Origin: Kyrpidia spormannii
Lineage (GTDB): Bacteria > Bacillota > Bacilli > Kyrpidiales > Kyrpidiaceae
NCBI RefSeq assembly: GCF_002804065.1
Contig: NZ_CP024955.1
Span: 1,550,001 to 1,614,000, forward strand
Length of the DNA: 64,000 nt
Direction: 5' to 3'
Below, in pieces: positions 34,283 through 44,246 of the stretch. A program made the translations under genes and the position numbers. A model generated the notes under the pieces. That model ran no database searches. It was not told the DNA's origin and saw nothing but the letters and a program-made list of their open reading frames with translations. The stretch's first letter is position 1; each line of letters begins with the position of its first letter.

Positions 34283-35035
34283 GTGAATGTGGGATTGCTG
34301 AGCGCGAGAGGTCTTCTCACCCGGATTGTAACAGCAGTGGCAGAGGAAGACGGGCACATGGTGTTCAACAGCCGGTATTGGTCCGTCTTTGAAAAGAGTG
34401 CCCGAAACGGCTTGTTTGATTTGTTGATTTTTGACTGTCCGGGGACATGTCCTTTTCCGGACATCCGCTGCCTGATCTTGACCCGATCGAAAAAAATTCC
34501 CACCGTGGTCATCGGGCCCTCCCGGGAGTCCCGGATGGGGAAGCATCTGAACCGGCAAGGCTCGCAGGTACTGCCCGATCCGTTTTATCCGCAGGAGCTT
34601 CTCGATATGGTTCGTCACGTCGCGGAAAACGTCAAAGTTGTCCCCCCGTCCTGCCGACCCTCCCCGGATACTTCTCATGCGATGGGCGTGCAGGGCACGT
34701 TGGTGGAACTGTCCCCCGGGCTGCTCCTCGACAAGTCTTTCCGGTGCCTCTGGTCGGGCGGGTTGCGGATCGATCTCTCTCCCCGGGAGTACCGGTTGAT
34801 GGAATGCCTCCTGGCGCGAGAGGGCCAAGTCGTGGATTATGACACGTTGTTGACGGAGATTTGGGGTGCCGACAAGGGGGGATACGACGGTCTGTACGTG
34901 GTGGTCCGCTCCTTGAGAAAAAAATTGCATGTACATCCTGGTCGGGCCTGTACGATTGAGAACAAGTATGGCCACGGCTATCTGTTCAGTCGATCGGTCT
35001 TGGAACGAGAGAACTGCCATTCTTCAGGCACGTGA
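34283..35035 (+). CDS. OmpR/PhoB-type winged-helix regulator inside the nif cluster
   Basis: The 250-residue protein ends in a PhoB-type winged helix (about 165-245: LSPREYRLMECLLAREGQVVDYDTLLTEIWG, VVVRSLRKKLH, GHGYLF). Its first 120 residues look like a receiver domain that has lost clear signature residues, although DLLIFDCPG could carry a phosphate-accepting Asp. No histidine kinase is near. I chose the GTG at 34283 after GAGGGTG; GTG 34274 is also possible. It lies between nifS and nifH, so control of the nif genes is likely. I know no standard nif regulator of this type. Confidence 0.8.
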   Translation: MNVGLLSARGLLTRIVTAVAEEDGHMVFNSRYWSVFEKSARNGLFDLLIFDCPGTCPFPDIRCLILTRSKKIPTVVIGPSRESRMGKHLNRQGSQVLPDPFYPQELLDMVRHVAENVKVVPPSCRPSPDTSHAMGVQGTLVELSPGLLLDKSFRCLWSGGLRIDLSPREYRLMECLLAREGQVVDYDTLLTEIWGADKGGYDGLYVVVRSLRKKLHVHPGRACTIENKYGHGYLFSRSVLERENCHSSGT

Positions 35036-35057
35036 TTGTTTGCACAAGGATAGAAAT

Positions 35058-35095
35058 CTGACAAAACAGGTTCTCATATGTAATGATATATAACG
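35058..35095 (+). promoter_or_regulatory. nifH promoter region with GlnR/TnrA-like site
   Basis: TGTAATGATATATAACG (35079-35095) fits TGTNA-N7-TNACA except for the last base. CTGACA (35058-35063) lies before it and could be a -35, with TAATGA 17 bases later inside the site. The nifH start is 65 bases downstream. No sigma-54 promoter was seen. Confidence 0.55.
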
Positions 35096-35105
35096 ACTAT
35101 GGTGA

Positions 35106-36071
<966 letters not shown>

Positions 36072-36121
36072 CGATGCGGGCCATATGGAGCTAAAGGCGC
36101 AGGGGAAAGGGGGCGCGGAGT

Positions 36122-37561
36122 GTGAGCAGTGGAACAACGATTGAAGAAAAGCGCAAAATCGTCGACGAAGTGCTGACGGTTTATCCAAAGAAAACGCGGG
36201 AAGAGCGAGCCAAGCACATCGGTGTCAGTGATCCGGAAGATGCGGGATCCTGTGCCGTGGCCAATAATGTGAAGTCGCGCCCTGGCGTCATGACCATTCG
36301 CGGGTGTGCTTATGCGGGATCCAAAGGGGTTGTATGGGGCCCGGTCAAAGATGTGATCCACATTTCTCACGGCCCAGTCGGCTGCGGTCAATACAGCTGG
36401 TGGTCCCGAAGGAATTATTACAACGGGATCCTGGGCGTGACATCCTTTGTCAGCATGCAGTTCACCAGCGATTTTCAAGAACGGGATGTGGTGTTTGGCG
36501 GCGACAAAAAATTGACAAAGATGATCCAGGATCTCGATCGACTGTTCCCGCTGAACAAGGGCATTACGATCCAGTCTGAATGTCCCATCGGCCTGATCGG
36601 CGACGATATCGAGGCTGTGGCCCGGGAGACCTCCGCCCAGATCGGGAAGCCCGTGGTCCCCGTGCGCTGCGAAGGATTTCGTGGAGTGAGCCAGTCTCTC
36701 GGACACCACATCGCAAACGATTCGATTCGCGACTGGGTGCTCGGTTCCCGGGATATTCCCGATGAAGGAACGCCCTACGATGTGGCGGTGATCGGAGATT
36801 ACAACATTGGCGGCGACGCGTGGTCGACGCTCAAAATTTTCCGGGAAATGGGTCTGCGGGTGGTGGCATTGTGGTCCGGGGACGGGACGATGCAGGAGTT
36901 GGCTCATACTCCCAGGGCAAAATTGAATCTCATCCACTGTTATCGGTCGATGAACTATATTTGCCGCCACATGGAGGAAAAATACGGCATCCCGTGGGTG
37001 GAGTACAACTTCTTTGGGCCGACCAAGATCAAGGAAAGTATGCGAAAAATCGCTTCGTATTTCGACGATAAGATCCAGGAGCAGACGGAAAAAGTGATTG
37101 AAGCCTATGAACCGATGATGCAAGCGACCATCGAGAAATACCGTCCTCGTTTGGAAGGCAAAAAAGTCATGTTACTGGTGGGCGGCCTCCGGCCCAGGCA
37201 TACGATCGGTGCTTACGAAGACCTGGGGATGGAAGTGGTGGCCACCGGGTATGAGTTCGCCCATGAAGACGATTACGAGCGGACGGCCCGGGAGGTTCAG
37301 GAAGCCACCATCATCTACGACGATCCCACCGCCTACGAGTTGGAACAATTCGCTTCACGCCTGGATATCGATCTCGTGGGGTCGGGCATCAAGGAAAAGT
37401 ACGTTTATCACAAAATGGGCCTGCCCTTCCGTCAAATGCATTCCTGGGATTACAGCGGTCCGTACCATGGATTTGACGGTTTCCCGGTTTTTGCGAGGGA
37501 CATGGACATGGCGATCAACAATCCCAGCTGGGATCTCATCCAAACGCCCTTTGAGTCGTGA
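36122..37561 (+). CDS. nifD: Nitrogenase molybdenum-iron protein alpha chain
   Basis: It holds FeMo-cofactor. P-cluster Cys are at 62, 88 and 154 ([21 protein letters not shown]); the cofactor ligands are Cys273 ([11 protein letters not shown]) and His440 ([12 protein letters not shown]); Gln191 and His195 near homocitrate are kept. The pattern is of the molybdenum type, not vanadium or iron-only. GTG start at 36122 with GGGGGCGCGGAG upstream. 479 residues, normal length. nifK starts 11 bases later. Confidence 0.98.
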   Translation: MSSGTTIEEKRKIVDEVLTVYPKKTREERAKHIGVSDPEDAGSCAVANNVKSRPGVMTIRGCAYAGSKGVVWGPVKDVIHISHGPVGCGQYSWWSRRNYYNGILGVTSFVSMQFTSDFQERDVVFGGDKKLTKMIQDLDRLFPLNKGITIQSECPIGLIGDDIEAVARETSAQIGKPVVPVRCEGFRGVSQSLGHHIANDSIRDWVLGSRDIPDEGTPYDVAVIGDYNIGGDAWSTLKIFREMGLRVVALWSGDGTMQELAHTPRAKLNLIHCYRSMNYICRHMEEKYGIPWVEYNFFGPTKIKESMRKIASYFDDKIQEQTEKVIEAYEPMMQATIEKYRPRLEGKKVMLLVGGLRPRHTIGAYEDLGMEVVATGYEFAHEDDYERTAREVQEATIIYDDPTAYELEQFASRLDIDLVGSGIKEKYVYHKMGLPFRQMHSWDYSGPYHGFDGFPVFARDMDMAINNPSWDLIQTPFES

Positions 37562-37572
37562 GGTGATCGAAA

Positions 37573-39144
37573 ATGCACGAAGATAAGGCGGCCCAGGAAC
37601 GTTCAGCCGCCGGGGGAGTTCCCCCGGCGGGAACGGGCACAGTGGCGGTGCGGGATCATAACACCCTGTTCAGTTGCGAGGACTACCGGCAACTGTTCGA
37701 GGACAAAAAGTATTTTGAAGATGCAACCCCCGAGGAGCGCGTCAAAGAAGTTTTGGAATGGACGAAGAGTTGGGAATATCGGGAGCTGAATCTTGAGCGA
37801 AAGGATTTTCTCATTAACCCGGCAAAGGCGTGCCAGCCTCTGGGGGGAATCTTGGCGGCGTTTGGTTTTCGCAACACTTTGCCCTTGGTGCACGGCTCCC
37901 AGGGATGCGTGGCGTACTTTCGAAGCCATTTTTCCAGGCACTATAAAGAGCCCTTTCCCGCCGTTTCGTCTTCCATGACGGAAGACGCAGCGGTGTTCGG
38001 CGGGATGAAAAATCTGCGGGAAGCGCTGCAAAACGCGTTGGCTCTCTATCGCCCGGACATGATCGCCATCTGTACCACTTGTATGGCAGAAGTGATCGGT
38101 GATGATTTGGGGTCGTTTATTCAGGACTTCCGGGAAGAGGGGGTGATCTCCGAAGACCTGCCGCTGCCCTGGGCCAATACGCCGAGTTTTGTGGGCTCTC
38201 ACATCATCGGGTACGACAACATGATGAGGGCGATTCTGGCCGACCAAGCGAAAGGAAAACGGGACGAGACCAGTGAGCGGATCAATATTATACCCGGCTT
38301 TGACACGTATACCGGAAATCTCCGGGAAATCAAGCGTCTGCTGGACCTCATGGAGGTTCCCTACACGCTCCTGGGAGATACGTCGGACGCCCTGGATTCT
38401 CCGGCCCTTGGAGAATACCACATGTATCCCGGCGGGACGCCGCTACCGGAGCTGCGAAATGCTGCGAGGGCCAGAGCGACCATTGCCCTCCAACGATACA
38501 GCACCCGTCGGACGATGCAACTGGTCAGCAGCCGCTGGAAACAGGAGGCGGTGGTCAGTTCTCCCATCGGGGTTCGGGGTACGGATGCCTTTTTGCAGAC
38601 GGTGAGCCGGCTGACCGGAAAACGGGTGCCGAAACAGATTCAAGAAGAGCGGGGGCGCGTGGTGGATGCCATGCTCGATTCCCACGCGTACACCCACGGG
38701 CGGCGGGTGGCCTTGATCGGGGATCCGGATATGTTGCTGGGTGTGACGGCGTTCTTGTTGGAGGTGGGTGCAGAACCGGTTCACATCGTGTGTACCAACG
38801 GGGACAACGATTTTAAGGAAGAGATGGAGAGTCTTTTAGCCGGGAGTCCTTACGGCCAGTCCGCCAAAGTGTGGGTCGGGTACGATATGTGGCACCTTCG
38901 CTCTCTCGTTTTCACAGAACCCGTGGATTTGTTAATTGGCAATTCCTATCTCAAGCTGATCTCAAGAGAGGCCGATATTCCGCTCGTGCGCGTCGGGTTT
39001 CCGATCTTTGACCGGCATCATCTGCACCGAAATCCCATCGTCGGGTATCGGGGGGCCTTGAATCTGCTGCAGATGATCGTGAACACCGTCCTGGAAGAGT
39101 TGGACCGCAAGGCCCCGGCCCACAGTTTTGACGTAATCCGCTGA
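37573..39144 (+). CDS. nifK: Nitrogenase molybdenum-iron protein beta chain
   Basis: Partner of NifD in the alpha2-beta2 MoFe protein. Its P-cluster Cys are at 87 (PAKACQPLG), 112 (HGSQGCVAYF) and 170 (ICTTCMAEVIGDD). The 523 residues have the long N-terminal extension that wraps the alpha chain, rich in Ala and Gly in the first 25. The ATG at 37573 follows GTGAGGTGATCG. nifE begins 33 bases after the stop. Confidence 0.98.
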   Translation: MHEDKAAQERSAAGGVPPAGTGTVAVRDHNTLFSCEDYRQLFEDKKYFEDATPEERVKEVLEWTKSWEYRELNLERKDFLINPAKACQPLGGILAAFGFRNTLPLVHGSQGCVAYFRSHFSRHYKEPFPAVSSSMTEDAAVFGGMKNLREALQNALALYRPDMIAICTTCMAEVIGDDLGSFIQDFREEGVISEDLPLPWANTPSFVGSHIIGYDNMMRAILADQAKGKRDETSERINIIPGFDTYTGNLREIKRLLDLMEVPYTLLGDTSDALDSPALGEYHMYPGGTPLPELRNAARARATIALQRYSTRRTMQLVSSRWKQEAVVSSPIGVRGTDAFLQTVSRLTGKRVPKQIQEERGRVVDAMLDSHAYTHGRRVALIGDPDMLLGVTAFLLEVGAEPVHIVCTNGDNDFKEEMESLLAGSPYGQSAKVWVGYDMWHLRSLVFTEPVDLLIGNSYLKLISREADIPLVRVGFPIFDRHHLHRNPIVGYRGALNLLQMIVNTVLEELDRKAPAHSFDVIR

Positions 39145-39177
39145 AGACCGACATCTTCGCCGGGGGGAGGGAGAGGG

Positions 39178-40581
39178 ATGAAACCGCTTCACGAGATTTT
39201 TGATCAGCCGGCTTGTGAGCACAACCGGGCGAAGGGGAAAAAGCGCAATGCCGGCTGTCCCAAGCCCGAACCGGGCAGCGCCATGGGAGGGTGCGCCTTT
39301 GACGGCGCGCAAATCACCCTTTTGCCCATCGCCGATGTCTTGCACTTGGTTCACGGGCCGTCCGCCTGCCTGGCCAACAGCTGGGAGGCCCGGGGCAGCC
39401 TGAGCGCAGGCCCGGAGATGACCTGGAGAGGGTTCATGACCGATCTGTCGGAACAAGAGATCATTTTCGGCGGGGAGAAAAAACTCGAGGCGGCCATTCA
39501 CGAAGCGGTTCGCAAGTTTGCGCCCCCGGCGGTCTTTGTATACAGTACCTGCGTGACGGCGCTGATCGGAGAGGACTTGGAAGCGGTGTGCGCCAAAGCG
39601 TCCCGGGAGCTCGATCTCCCGGTGGTCCCGGTGAACAGCCCCGGTTTTATTGGAAGCAAGAATCTCGGCAATCGCATGGCGGGGGAAGCGCTGTTGGAGT
39701 ATGTGATCGGCACCCGGGAGCCGGAGGTTTCCACGCCGTATGACGTCAATCTCGTGGGGGAATATAACATCGCCGGAGAACTCTGGCAGGTGAAGCCGCT
39801 TTTTGAGGAAGCGGGGATCCGGATTCTCGCCTCTATCACCGGCGACGGGCGGTTTGGGGACATCCGCACTGCCCACCGGGCCAAAGCGACAATGGTGGTC
39901 TGCGGCCGGGCCCTGATCAACCTGGCCCAGGGGTTGTTGGATCGCTATGGAATCCCGTATTTTGAAGGCTCCTTCTATGGGATTCGGGAAACCGGGGAGG
40001 CGCTCCGCAATTTCGGGAGGATTCTCGGCGGTGAGGTTCCTGAACGGGTGGAGGCCTTGATCAAGCGGGAAGAAGCGAGGCTAGACCATGACCTGCGGCC
40101 GTACCGGGAGATTTTGAAGGGGAAAAAAGCGCTGCTGTACACGGGTGGGGTAAAATCCTGGGCGTTTATTTCTGCTCTTCAGGATTTGGGGATGGAAGTG
40201 GTGGCCACATCCAGCCGGAAAAGTACGATGGACGATGTGGCGAAGATGAAAAGTCTCCTCGGCGAGAGTGGCGTGATCATGGAAGAAGGTGGCCCCAAGG
40301 TGATTTTGAAGACCATGCGGGAACGCGGGGCCCATATCCTCCTGGCCGGGGGGCGCAATCAGTATACGGCTGTGAAGGGAAGGGTACCGTTTATCGATGT
40401 GAATCAAGAGCGCCACCGTCCCTACGCGGGTTACGAGGGGATGCGCCGGCTCGCCCAGGATCTCGCGTTGGAGTTGACCCACCCGGTGTACCGTCAAATT
40501 GCCGAGGGAGACGGGCGGTTCGGCAAGGGCGGCATGGAGGCGGAATCGGCTGCGGAGGAATGGGCGATATGCAAGGTTTGA
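39178..40581 (+). CDS. nifE: FeMo-cofactor assembly scaffold NifE
   Basis: With NifN it forms the NifD/NifK-like scaffold on which NifB-co becomes FeMo-cofactor. The 467 residues show the conserved Cys sites GGCAFDGA, HGPSACLANSWE and YSTCVTALIGEDL, and a NifD-like fold with GEYNIAGELWQVKPLFEEAG. An N-terminal Cys-rich entry (CEHNRAKGKKRNAGCP) is usual for NifE. The ATG follows GGGAGGGAGAGGG. The 3' end overlaps nifN by 13 bases. Confidence 0.97.
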   Translation: MKPLHEIFDQPACEHNRAKGKKRNAGCPKPEPGSAMGGCAFDGAQITLLPIADVLHLVHGPSACLANSWEARGSLSAGPEMTWRGFMTDLSEQEIIFGGEKKLEAAIHEAVRKFAPPAVFVYSTCVTALIGEDLEAVCAKASRELDLPVVPVNSPGFIGSKNLGNRMAGEALLEYVIGTREPEVSTPYDVNLVGEYNIAGELWQVKPLFEEAGIRILASITGDGRFGDIRTAHRAKATMVVCGRALINLAQGLLDRYGIPYFEGSFYGIRETGEALRNFGRILGGEVPERVEALIKREEARLDHDLRPYREILKGKKALLYTGGVKSWAFISALQDLGMEVVATSSRKSTMDDVAKMKSLLGESGVIMEEGGPKVILKTMRERGAHILLAGGRNQYTAVKGRVPFIDVNQERHRPYAGYEGMRRLAQDLALELTHPVYRQIAEGDGRFGKGGMEAESAAEEWAICKV

Positions 40582-41897
40582 GTCCAGGACAGGCGAAGAA
40601 AAAGCCGCTGTCCATCGACCCCCTGAAAATGAGCGCCCCCCTGGGAGCGGCGCTGGTGTTTCTCGGCATGGACCGGGCGGTGCCCATCTTGCACGGGTCT
40701 CAGGGGTGTGCAGCTTTTGCAAAAAATGTGCTCACCCGGCATTTTCGGGAGCCGATTCCCCTGGGGACAACGGCACTGTCCCAGGAGACGGTGATTCTCG
40801 GAGCCCAGGATGCGGTCTTTAAAGCTCTGGACAATACGATTCGCAAACAAAACCCTTCGGTGATCGGCATGATCACCACCGCACTGACGGAAACCTCGGG
40901 GGACGACGTGGAAGGCGCGGTGATCGAATACGGAGTCAGCCGCCCGGGCGGTCCGCCGGTGGTCGTGGTGCACGCGCCGGATTTTCGCGGAGGACTCAGT
41001 ACGGGGTACCGCGCGGCGGTGGAAGCGGTGGTAAAGGCATGTGTCCCGCCCCGGGGAGACGGACAGCCTTGGATACCCGGACAGGTCAATTTGATTTTTG
41101 GGCCGGGCTATGGGCCGGGAGATGTGGAGGAGGTTAAGAACATGGTGGCGGCGATGGGGCTTTCGCCCCTCGCTCTGCCGGATCTCTCCACGTCCATGGA
41201 CGGACATTTGGGCGATGGCGAGCTGGACGGACTGGACGGGGGGACTTCGTTGTCCGACCTGGCCCGGATGAGTTGGTCGGCGTATACGTTCTCTTTTGGC
41301 CGCACCGCCCAGCGGGCAGGGGAGGACGTGGCGGCCCGGGCCAAGGGCAGGCATGTGAATATCCCGCATCTCAACACTCTGGACGCGGTGGACGATTTCT
41401 TGGAGTTGCTGTTGCGAATTGGCGGCGGCAAGGTCCCTGAGTCGATGCGGATCCAGCGGGATCGCCTGATGGACCGCATGCTTGATGTGCACGCGCTATT
41501 TTCGGGGATCCGGGTGGTGCTCGCAGGAGAACCCGATTGGCTCTGCATGACCGAAGCGGCCTTTGTCGGGATGGGGGCGTCGGTGGTCGCCGCCGTGGCG
41601 GCGGACGATCCGAAGGCCTTTGGGTATTCAGCATGGTGGCCAGAGGGGGATTACGGGGATTTGGAAGAGTGTGTGGCCCGTTGGGAAGGATGTTCGGTGG
41701 ATCTTTGGGTGAGCAATTCCCACGGCGCCAGGGTTGCCCGGAGGACGGGGGTGCCGTTTCTTTCCGGCGGTTTGCCGGTATGGGACCGACTCGGAGTTCC
41801 AAATGAAGCATCGGTGGGGTATCGAGGGCTGTGGGAGTGGCTCGCCCGGGTCGGTTCCCGGTTGATGCAGAGGGAAGAAGTGCATCCGAGCGAGTGA
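40569..41897 (+). CDS. nifN: FeMo-cofactor assembly scaffold NifN
   Basis: Partner of NifE, related to NifK. HGSQGCAAFAKN, TTALTETSGDDVEG and SVGYRGLWEW mark the family. I chose the ATG at 40569 because GGAGGA lies eight bases upstream; ATG 40560 touches that site. The start lies inside nifE, so translation is probably coupled. 442 residues, normal length; NifB-type domain fusion is absent. Confidence 0.96.
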   Translation: MQGLSPGQAKKKPLSIDPLKMSAPLGAALVFLGMDRAVPILHGSQGCAAFAKNVLTRHFREPIPLGTTALSQETVILGAQDAVFKALDNTIRKQNPSVIGMITTALTETSGDDVEGAVIEYGVSRPGGPPVVVVHAPDFRGGLSTGYRAAVEAVVKACVPPRGDGQPWIPGQVNLIFGPGYGPGDVEEVKNMVAAMGLSPLALPDLSTSMDGHLGDGELDGLDGGTSLSDLARMSWSAYTFSFGRTAQRAGEDVAARAKGRHVNIPHLNTLDAVDDFLELLLRIGGGKVPESMRIQRDRLMDRMLDVHALFSGIRVVLAGEPDWLCMTEAAFVGMGASVVAAVAADDPKAFGYSAWWPEGDYGDLEECVARWEGCSVDLWVSNSHGARVARRTGVPFLSGGLPVWDRLGVPNEASVGYRGLWEWLARVGSRLMQREEVHPSE

Positions 41898-41941
41898 TGC
41901 CTGGGTCAGAGGGCATAACGGGTCTTTTGGGGGTGATGGAC

Positions 41942-42328
41942 GTGAAAGTGGCTTTTGCCACCGAGGATGGCGTGACGGTCAATTGTCATTTTGGCCATGC
42001 ACAGTCTTTTGATATTTACGAAATCGGCACGGAGGGTTCGCGGTTTTTGGAAAGGCGGATGATCGAAGACGGGGAGGAGGAGGTGCAGCGAATCGATGGA
42101 CGGATCGAGGCCATCCGGGATTGCGCAATCCTCTATGTCAACGCCATCGGGGCGGCGGCGGCAGCCCGGGTGACCCGGGCACGGATTCACCCGGTCAAGG
42201 TGCGGGAAGGCGAGCCCTTGGTGTCGATCCTCGCAGACATGCACCGGGTTCTCACCCACAACCCTCCGCCTTGGTTGCGGAAAATCCTGATGAGTGAAGC
42301 CGGTGCTGCGAATTCGTCCGGTCCGTGA
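41942..42328 (+). CDS. nifX: Nitrogen fixation protein NifX
   Basis: A small carrier of NifB-co or FeMo-cofactor precursor between NifB and NifEN. Its 128 residues begin (M)KVAFATEDGVTVNCHFGHAQSFDIYEI, the NifX/NafY core, with the binding-pocket His in HFGHA. I placed the start at the GTG at 41942, which has GGGGGTGAT just upstream and gives the usual N-terminus; ATG 41936 and ATG 41897 are in frame. It resembles the last 110 residues of NifB. Confidence 0.93.
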   Translation: MKVAFATEDGVTVNCHFGHAQSFDIYEIGTEGSRFLERRMIEDGEEEVQRIDGRIEAIRDCAILYVNAIGAAAAARVTRARIHPVKVREGEPLVSILADMHRVLTHNPPPWLRKILMSEAGAANSSGP

Positions 42329-42435
42329 GCATTCAAGAGTGAAGCCTTCGTTGCCCGCGTCCAGGAGGAGAAGCCCCTTTATCCACGCGGGGAACGGGTG
42401 TAGCGGCACGCGGCGAGGAGGAAGGAGGACGGAGT

Positions 42436-42906
42436 GTGGCGGTGGTGAGAGAGCAGCGGGGCTCATTTGTGACGGAATTGGCTCGGTTGGTTCGAGCCCG
42501 GGACACGTACGGGGTACTGGACGGGAAGCCCGATGCGGATATTCTGCAAGATTATGTGCGAAAAGGCGGGAAAAGGGATCTGATGGCAGAATTGGCGTTG
42601 GAGACGACGGACGCGGTTCGCCAGAGGGTGCATCTGTTTTATGAGGCCGTGGCCAGCCGGTTGGAGCGATTGATCGAGAATGGCCAGGTGATCAATGTAG
42701 CCATGGAGTTGGATCCCGAGGGATTCGGCCAAGTCGTGCTCTACACCGATTGGTTTGTCGTGTGGAGCGAAGGGTTGAGGGATGTCCCGCGAAGGTACCT
42801 GTTTGACAATCTGGACCAGTTAGAAGCTTTGGGGCAGTCCATCGTGAAGGAGGGGTTGGCGCGATGGGAGACGTGCTCGAAGATCGCTCATCTGTTACCG
42901 TCCTGA
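42436..42906 (+). CDS. NifX-associated nitrogen fixation protein (DUF269)
   Basis: A 156-residue helical protein with FVTELARLVRARDTYGVLDGK near the start and the EGFGQVVLYTDWFVVWSEGLRDVPRRYLFDNLDQL core, which fits DUF269, found beside nifX in many diazotrophs and thought to help in cofactor maturation. The GTG at 42436 follows GGAAGGAGGACGG. Its end overlaps hesA by 43 bases. The 107 bases before it show no gene. Confidence 0.9.
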   Translation: MAVVREQRGSFVTELARLVRARDTYGVLDGKPDADILQDYVRKGGKRDLMAELALETTDAVRQRVHLFYEAVASRLERLIENGQVINVAMELDPEGFGQVVLYTDWFVVWSEGLRDVPRRYLFDNLDQLEALGQSIVKEGLARWETCSKIAHLLPS

Positions 42907-43667
42907 CGTCGTCCTCTTCCCGATACGCCCGTCAGTTGCCCTTGATCGGTGAAGACGGCCAACAAAGGTTGAAGGAGAGTACGGTGCTCGTGGCGGGGAT
43001 CGGGGGGCTCGGGGGCGCCTGCGCCTTGTATCTGGCGGCCGCCGGGGTTGGACATCTCATTCTCCTGCACGATGGCGTGGTCCAGTTGCCCGATCTGAAT
43101 CGGCAGACCTTGATGAATTGGGAAAGCCTCGGCCGGCCGAGGGTGGAGGAGGCAGAGAAAACGCTGAGAGCCTTTGACCCCGACTTGAAAGTGACGACCA
43201 TTCAGGGCAAGGTCGGGGAGGTGAGTCTCGACCCCTGGTTGAAACAGGCCGATCTGGTCATCGATGCCCGGTACGATATGGAAGAACGGTTTAAACTCAA
43301 CGAACTTTGTGTCCGCCAGGGCGTGCCCATGATGGAAGCGGCCATGTACGGGTGGGAGATTTTCCTGTTTTGGGTCATTCCCAAACTCGGACCGTGTTTG
43401 GAGTGCCTTCATGCGAGGGACGCAGCCGAGGCGTGGCAGCCCCTTGGGTTTCCGGTGCTGGGCGCGGTAGCCGGGGCAGCCGGAGCCATGGCGGCTTCCG
43501 AAGCTGTCAAATGGATCACACAAAAGCGGGTGGCGGGCGGGGGGAGAGGGCTCTCTATGGGAACGCTGTTCTCCTTGCATCTACTCTATATGGATACCCA
43601 CGCGATCCAGGTGGCCAGAAACCCCCATTGCCCGGTATGCGGGGACCGGCCTCATGTGCGGGTCTAG
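42864..43667 (+). CDS. hesA: HesA/MoeB/ThiF family protein
   Basis: An E1-like adenylating enzyme, here of the HesA type that accompanies nif genes in cyanobacteria and Paenibacillus. The 267 residues have the ATP site GIGGLGGACALYLAAAG, the DLNRQTLM motif, and zinc-binding CxxC pairs (PCLECLH and CPVCGD). Substrate and exact role in nitrogen fixation are unsettled; a part in sulfur transfer or molybdenum handling has been proposed. Translation is probably coupled to DUF269. Confidence 0.9.
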   Translation: MGDVLEDRSSVTVLTSSSSRYARQLPLIGEDGQQRLKESTVLVAGIGGLGGACALYLAAAGVGHLILLHDGVVQLPDLNRQTLMNWESLGRPRVEEAEKTLRAFDPDLKVTTIQGKVGEVSLDPWLKQADLVIDARYDMEERFKLNELCVRQGVPMMEAAMYGWEIFLFWVIPKLGPCLECLHARDAAEAWQPLGFPVLGAVAGAAGAMAASEAVKWITQKRVAGGGRGLSMGTLFSLHLLYMDTHAIQVARNPHCPVCGDRPHVRV

Positions 43668-43700
43668 GCCTCAAGGCGCGGCCCAAACAGAAGGACTAAA

Positions 43701-43808
43701 ATGGACACCTCGTTGTGGCCGCGGTTCTGCCCCTTAGACGCCCGCAGGTACCCCACACGTGGAAGGTACCAAGTTTCAGCTGAAGGCAAAGGTGGGAGGA
43801 CGCCATGA
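43701..43808 (+). CDS. 35-residue small ORF between hesA and nifW
   Basis: ATG at 43701 with AGAAGGA five bases upstream opens 35 codons; the TGA overlaps the nifW start in an ATGA. The product is basic and aromatic (MDTSLWPRFCPLDARRYP near its start) with one Cys. Good ribosome site and stop-start overlap suggest it is translated, either as a real small protein or as a coupling leader for nifW. It does not resemble NifT/FixU. I recognise no family. Confidence 0.5.
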   Translation: MDTSLWPRFCPLDARRYPTRGRYQVSAEGKGGRTP

Positions 43809-44149
43809 AGACCGAAGAGGAGTTTTTGCAGCTGACAGACGCCGAGGACTATTTTGCCTTTTTTGATGTGGCCTACGACCGGAATGTACTTGGGGCGAAG
43901 CGACTGCACATCCTTCGGCGATACGGGGAGCTTCTCAACGAGATGGGGAAGGAGTGTGCGGCGCTTTGCTGGGAAGAAAGGTGGCCGGTGTACCGGGAAG
44001 CATTGATCCGGGCTTACCGGGAACTCCAGATGCGCACCCCCCAGGAGGCGGGGCTTTTTTCGGTGTTCAAAGATGCCCAGGCCGGGACCGGTTGCGCCGG
44101 CTGCTCTCAGATGTGCTCCACTTCCTCGGTAAATGCGTGTTATCGGTAG
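43805..44149 (+). CDS. nifW: Nitrogenase-stabilising protein NifW
   Basis: NifW helps protect or mature the MoFe protein. The 114 residues carry the family core DAEDYFAFFDVAYDRNVLGAKRLHILRRYGELL. After it comes a Cys-containing tail with four Cys (CAGCSQMC and a final NACYR), unlike proteobacterial NifW. GTGGGAGGACGCC precedes the ATG. Length is normal. Confidence 0.9.
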   Translation: MKTEEEFLQLTDAEDYFAFFDVAYDRNVLGAKRLHILRRYGELLNEMGKECAALCWEERWPVYREALIRAYRELQMRTPQEAGLFSVFKDAQAGTGCAGCSQMCSTSSVNACYR

Positions 44150-44246
44150 ACGCCAGGGGCAGGCCCCATGAACTCCGTCCACCGCTGGGAACACATTCGA
44201 TGACGGCAATCACACGCCGGTCCTGTGAAAGGGAGTGGGATGGAAC

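Noticed and set aside
40494-41492. 332-codon minus-strand frame opposite nifN
   Set aside because: Low-quality composition without ribosome site; nifN on the plus strand is certain.
42294-42644. 116-codon frame between nifX and DUF269
   Set aside because: Arg/Gly-rich frame that overlaps the certain DUF269 gene; no ribosome site.
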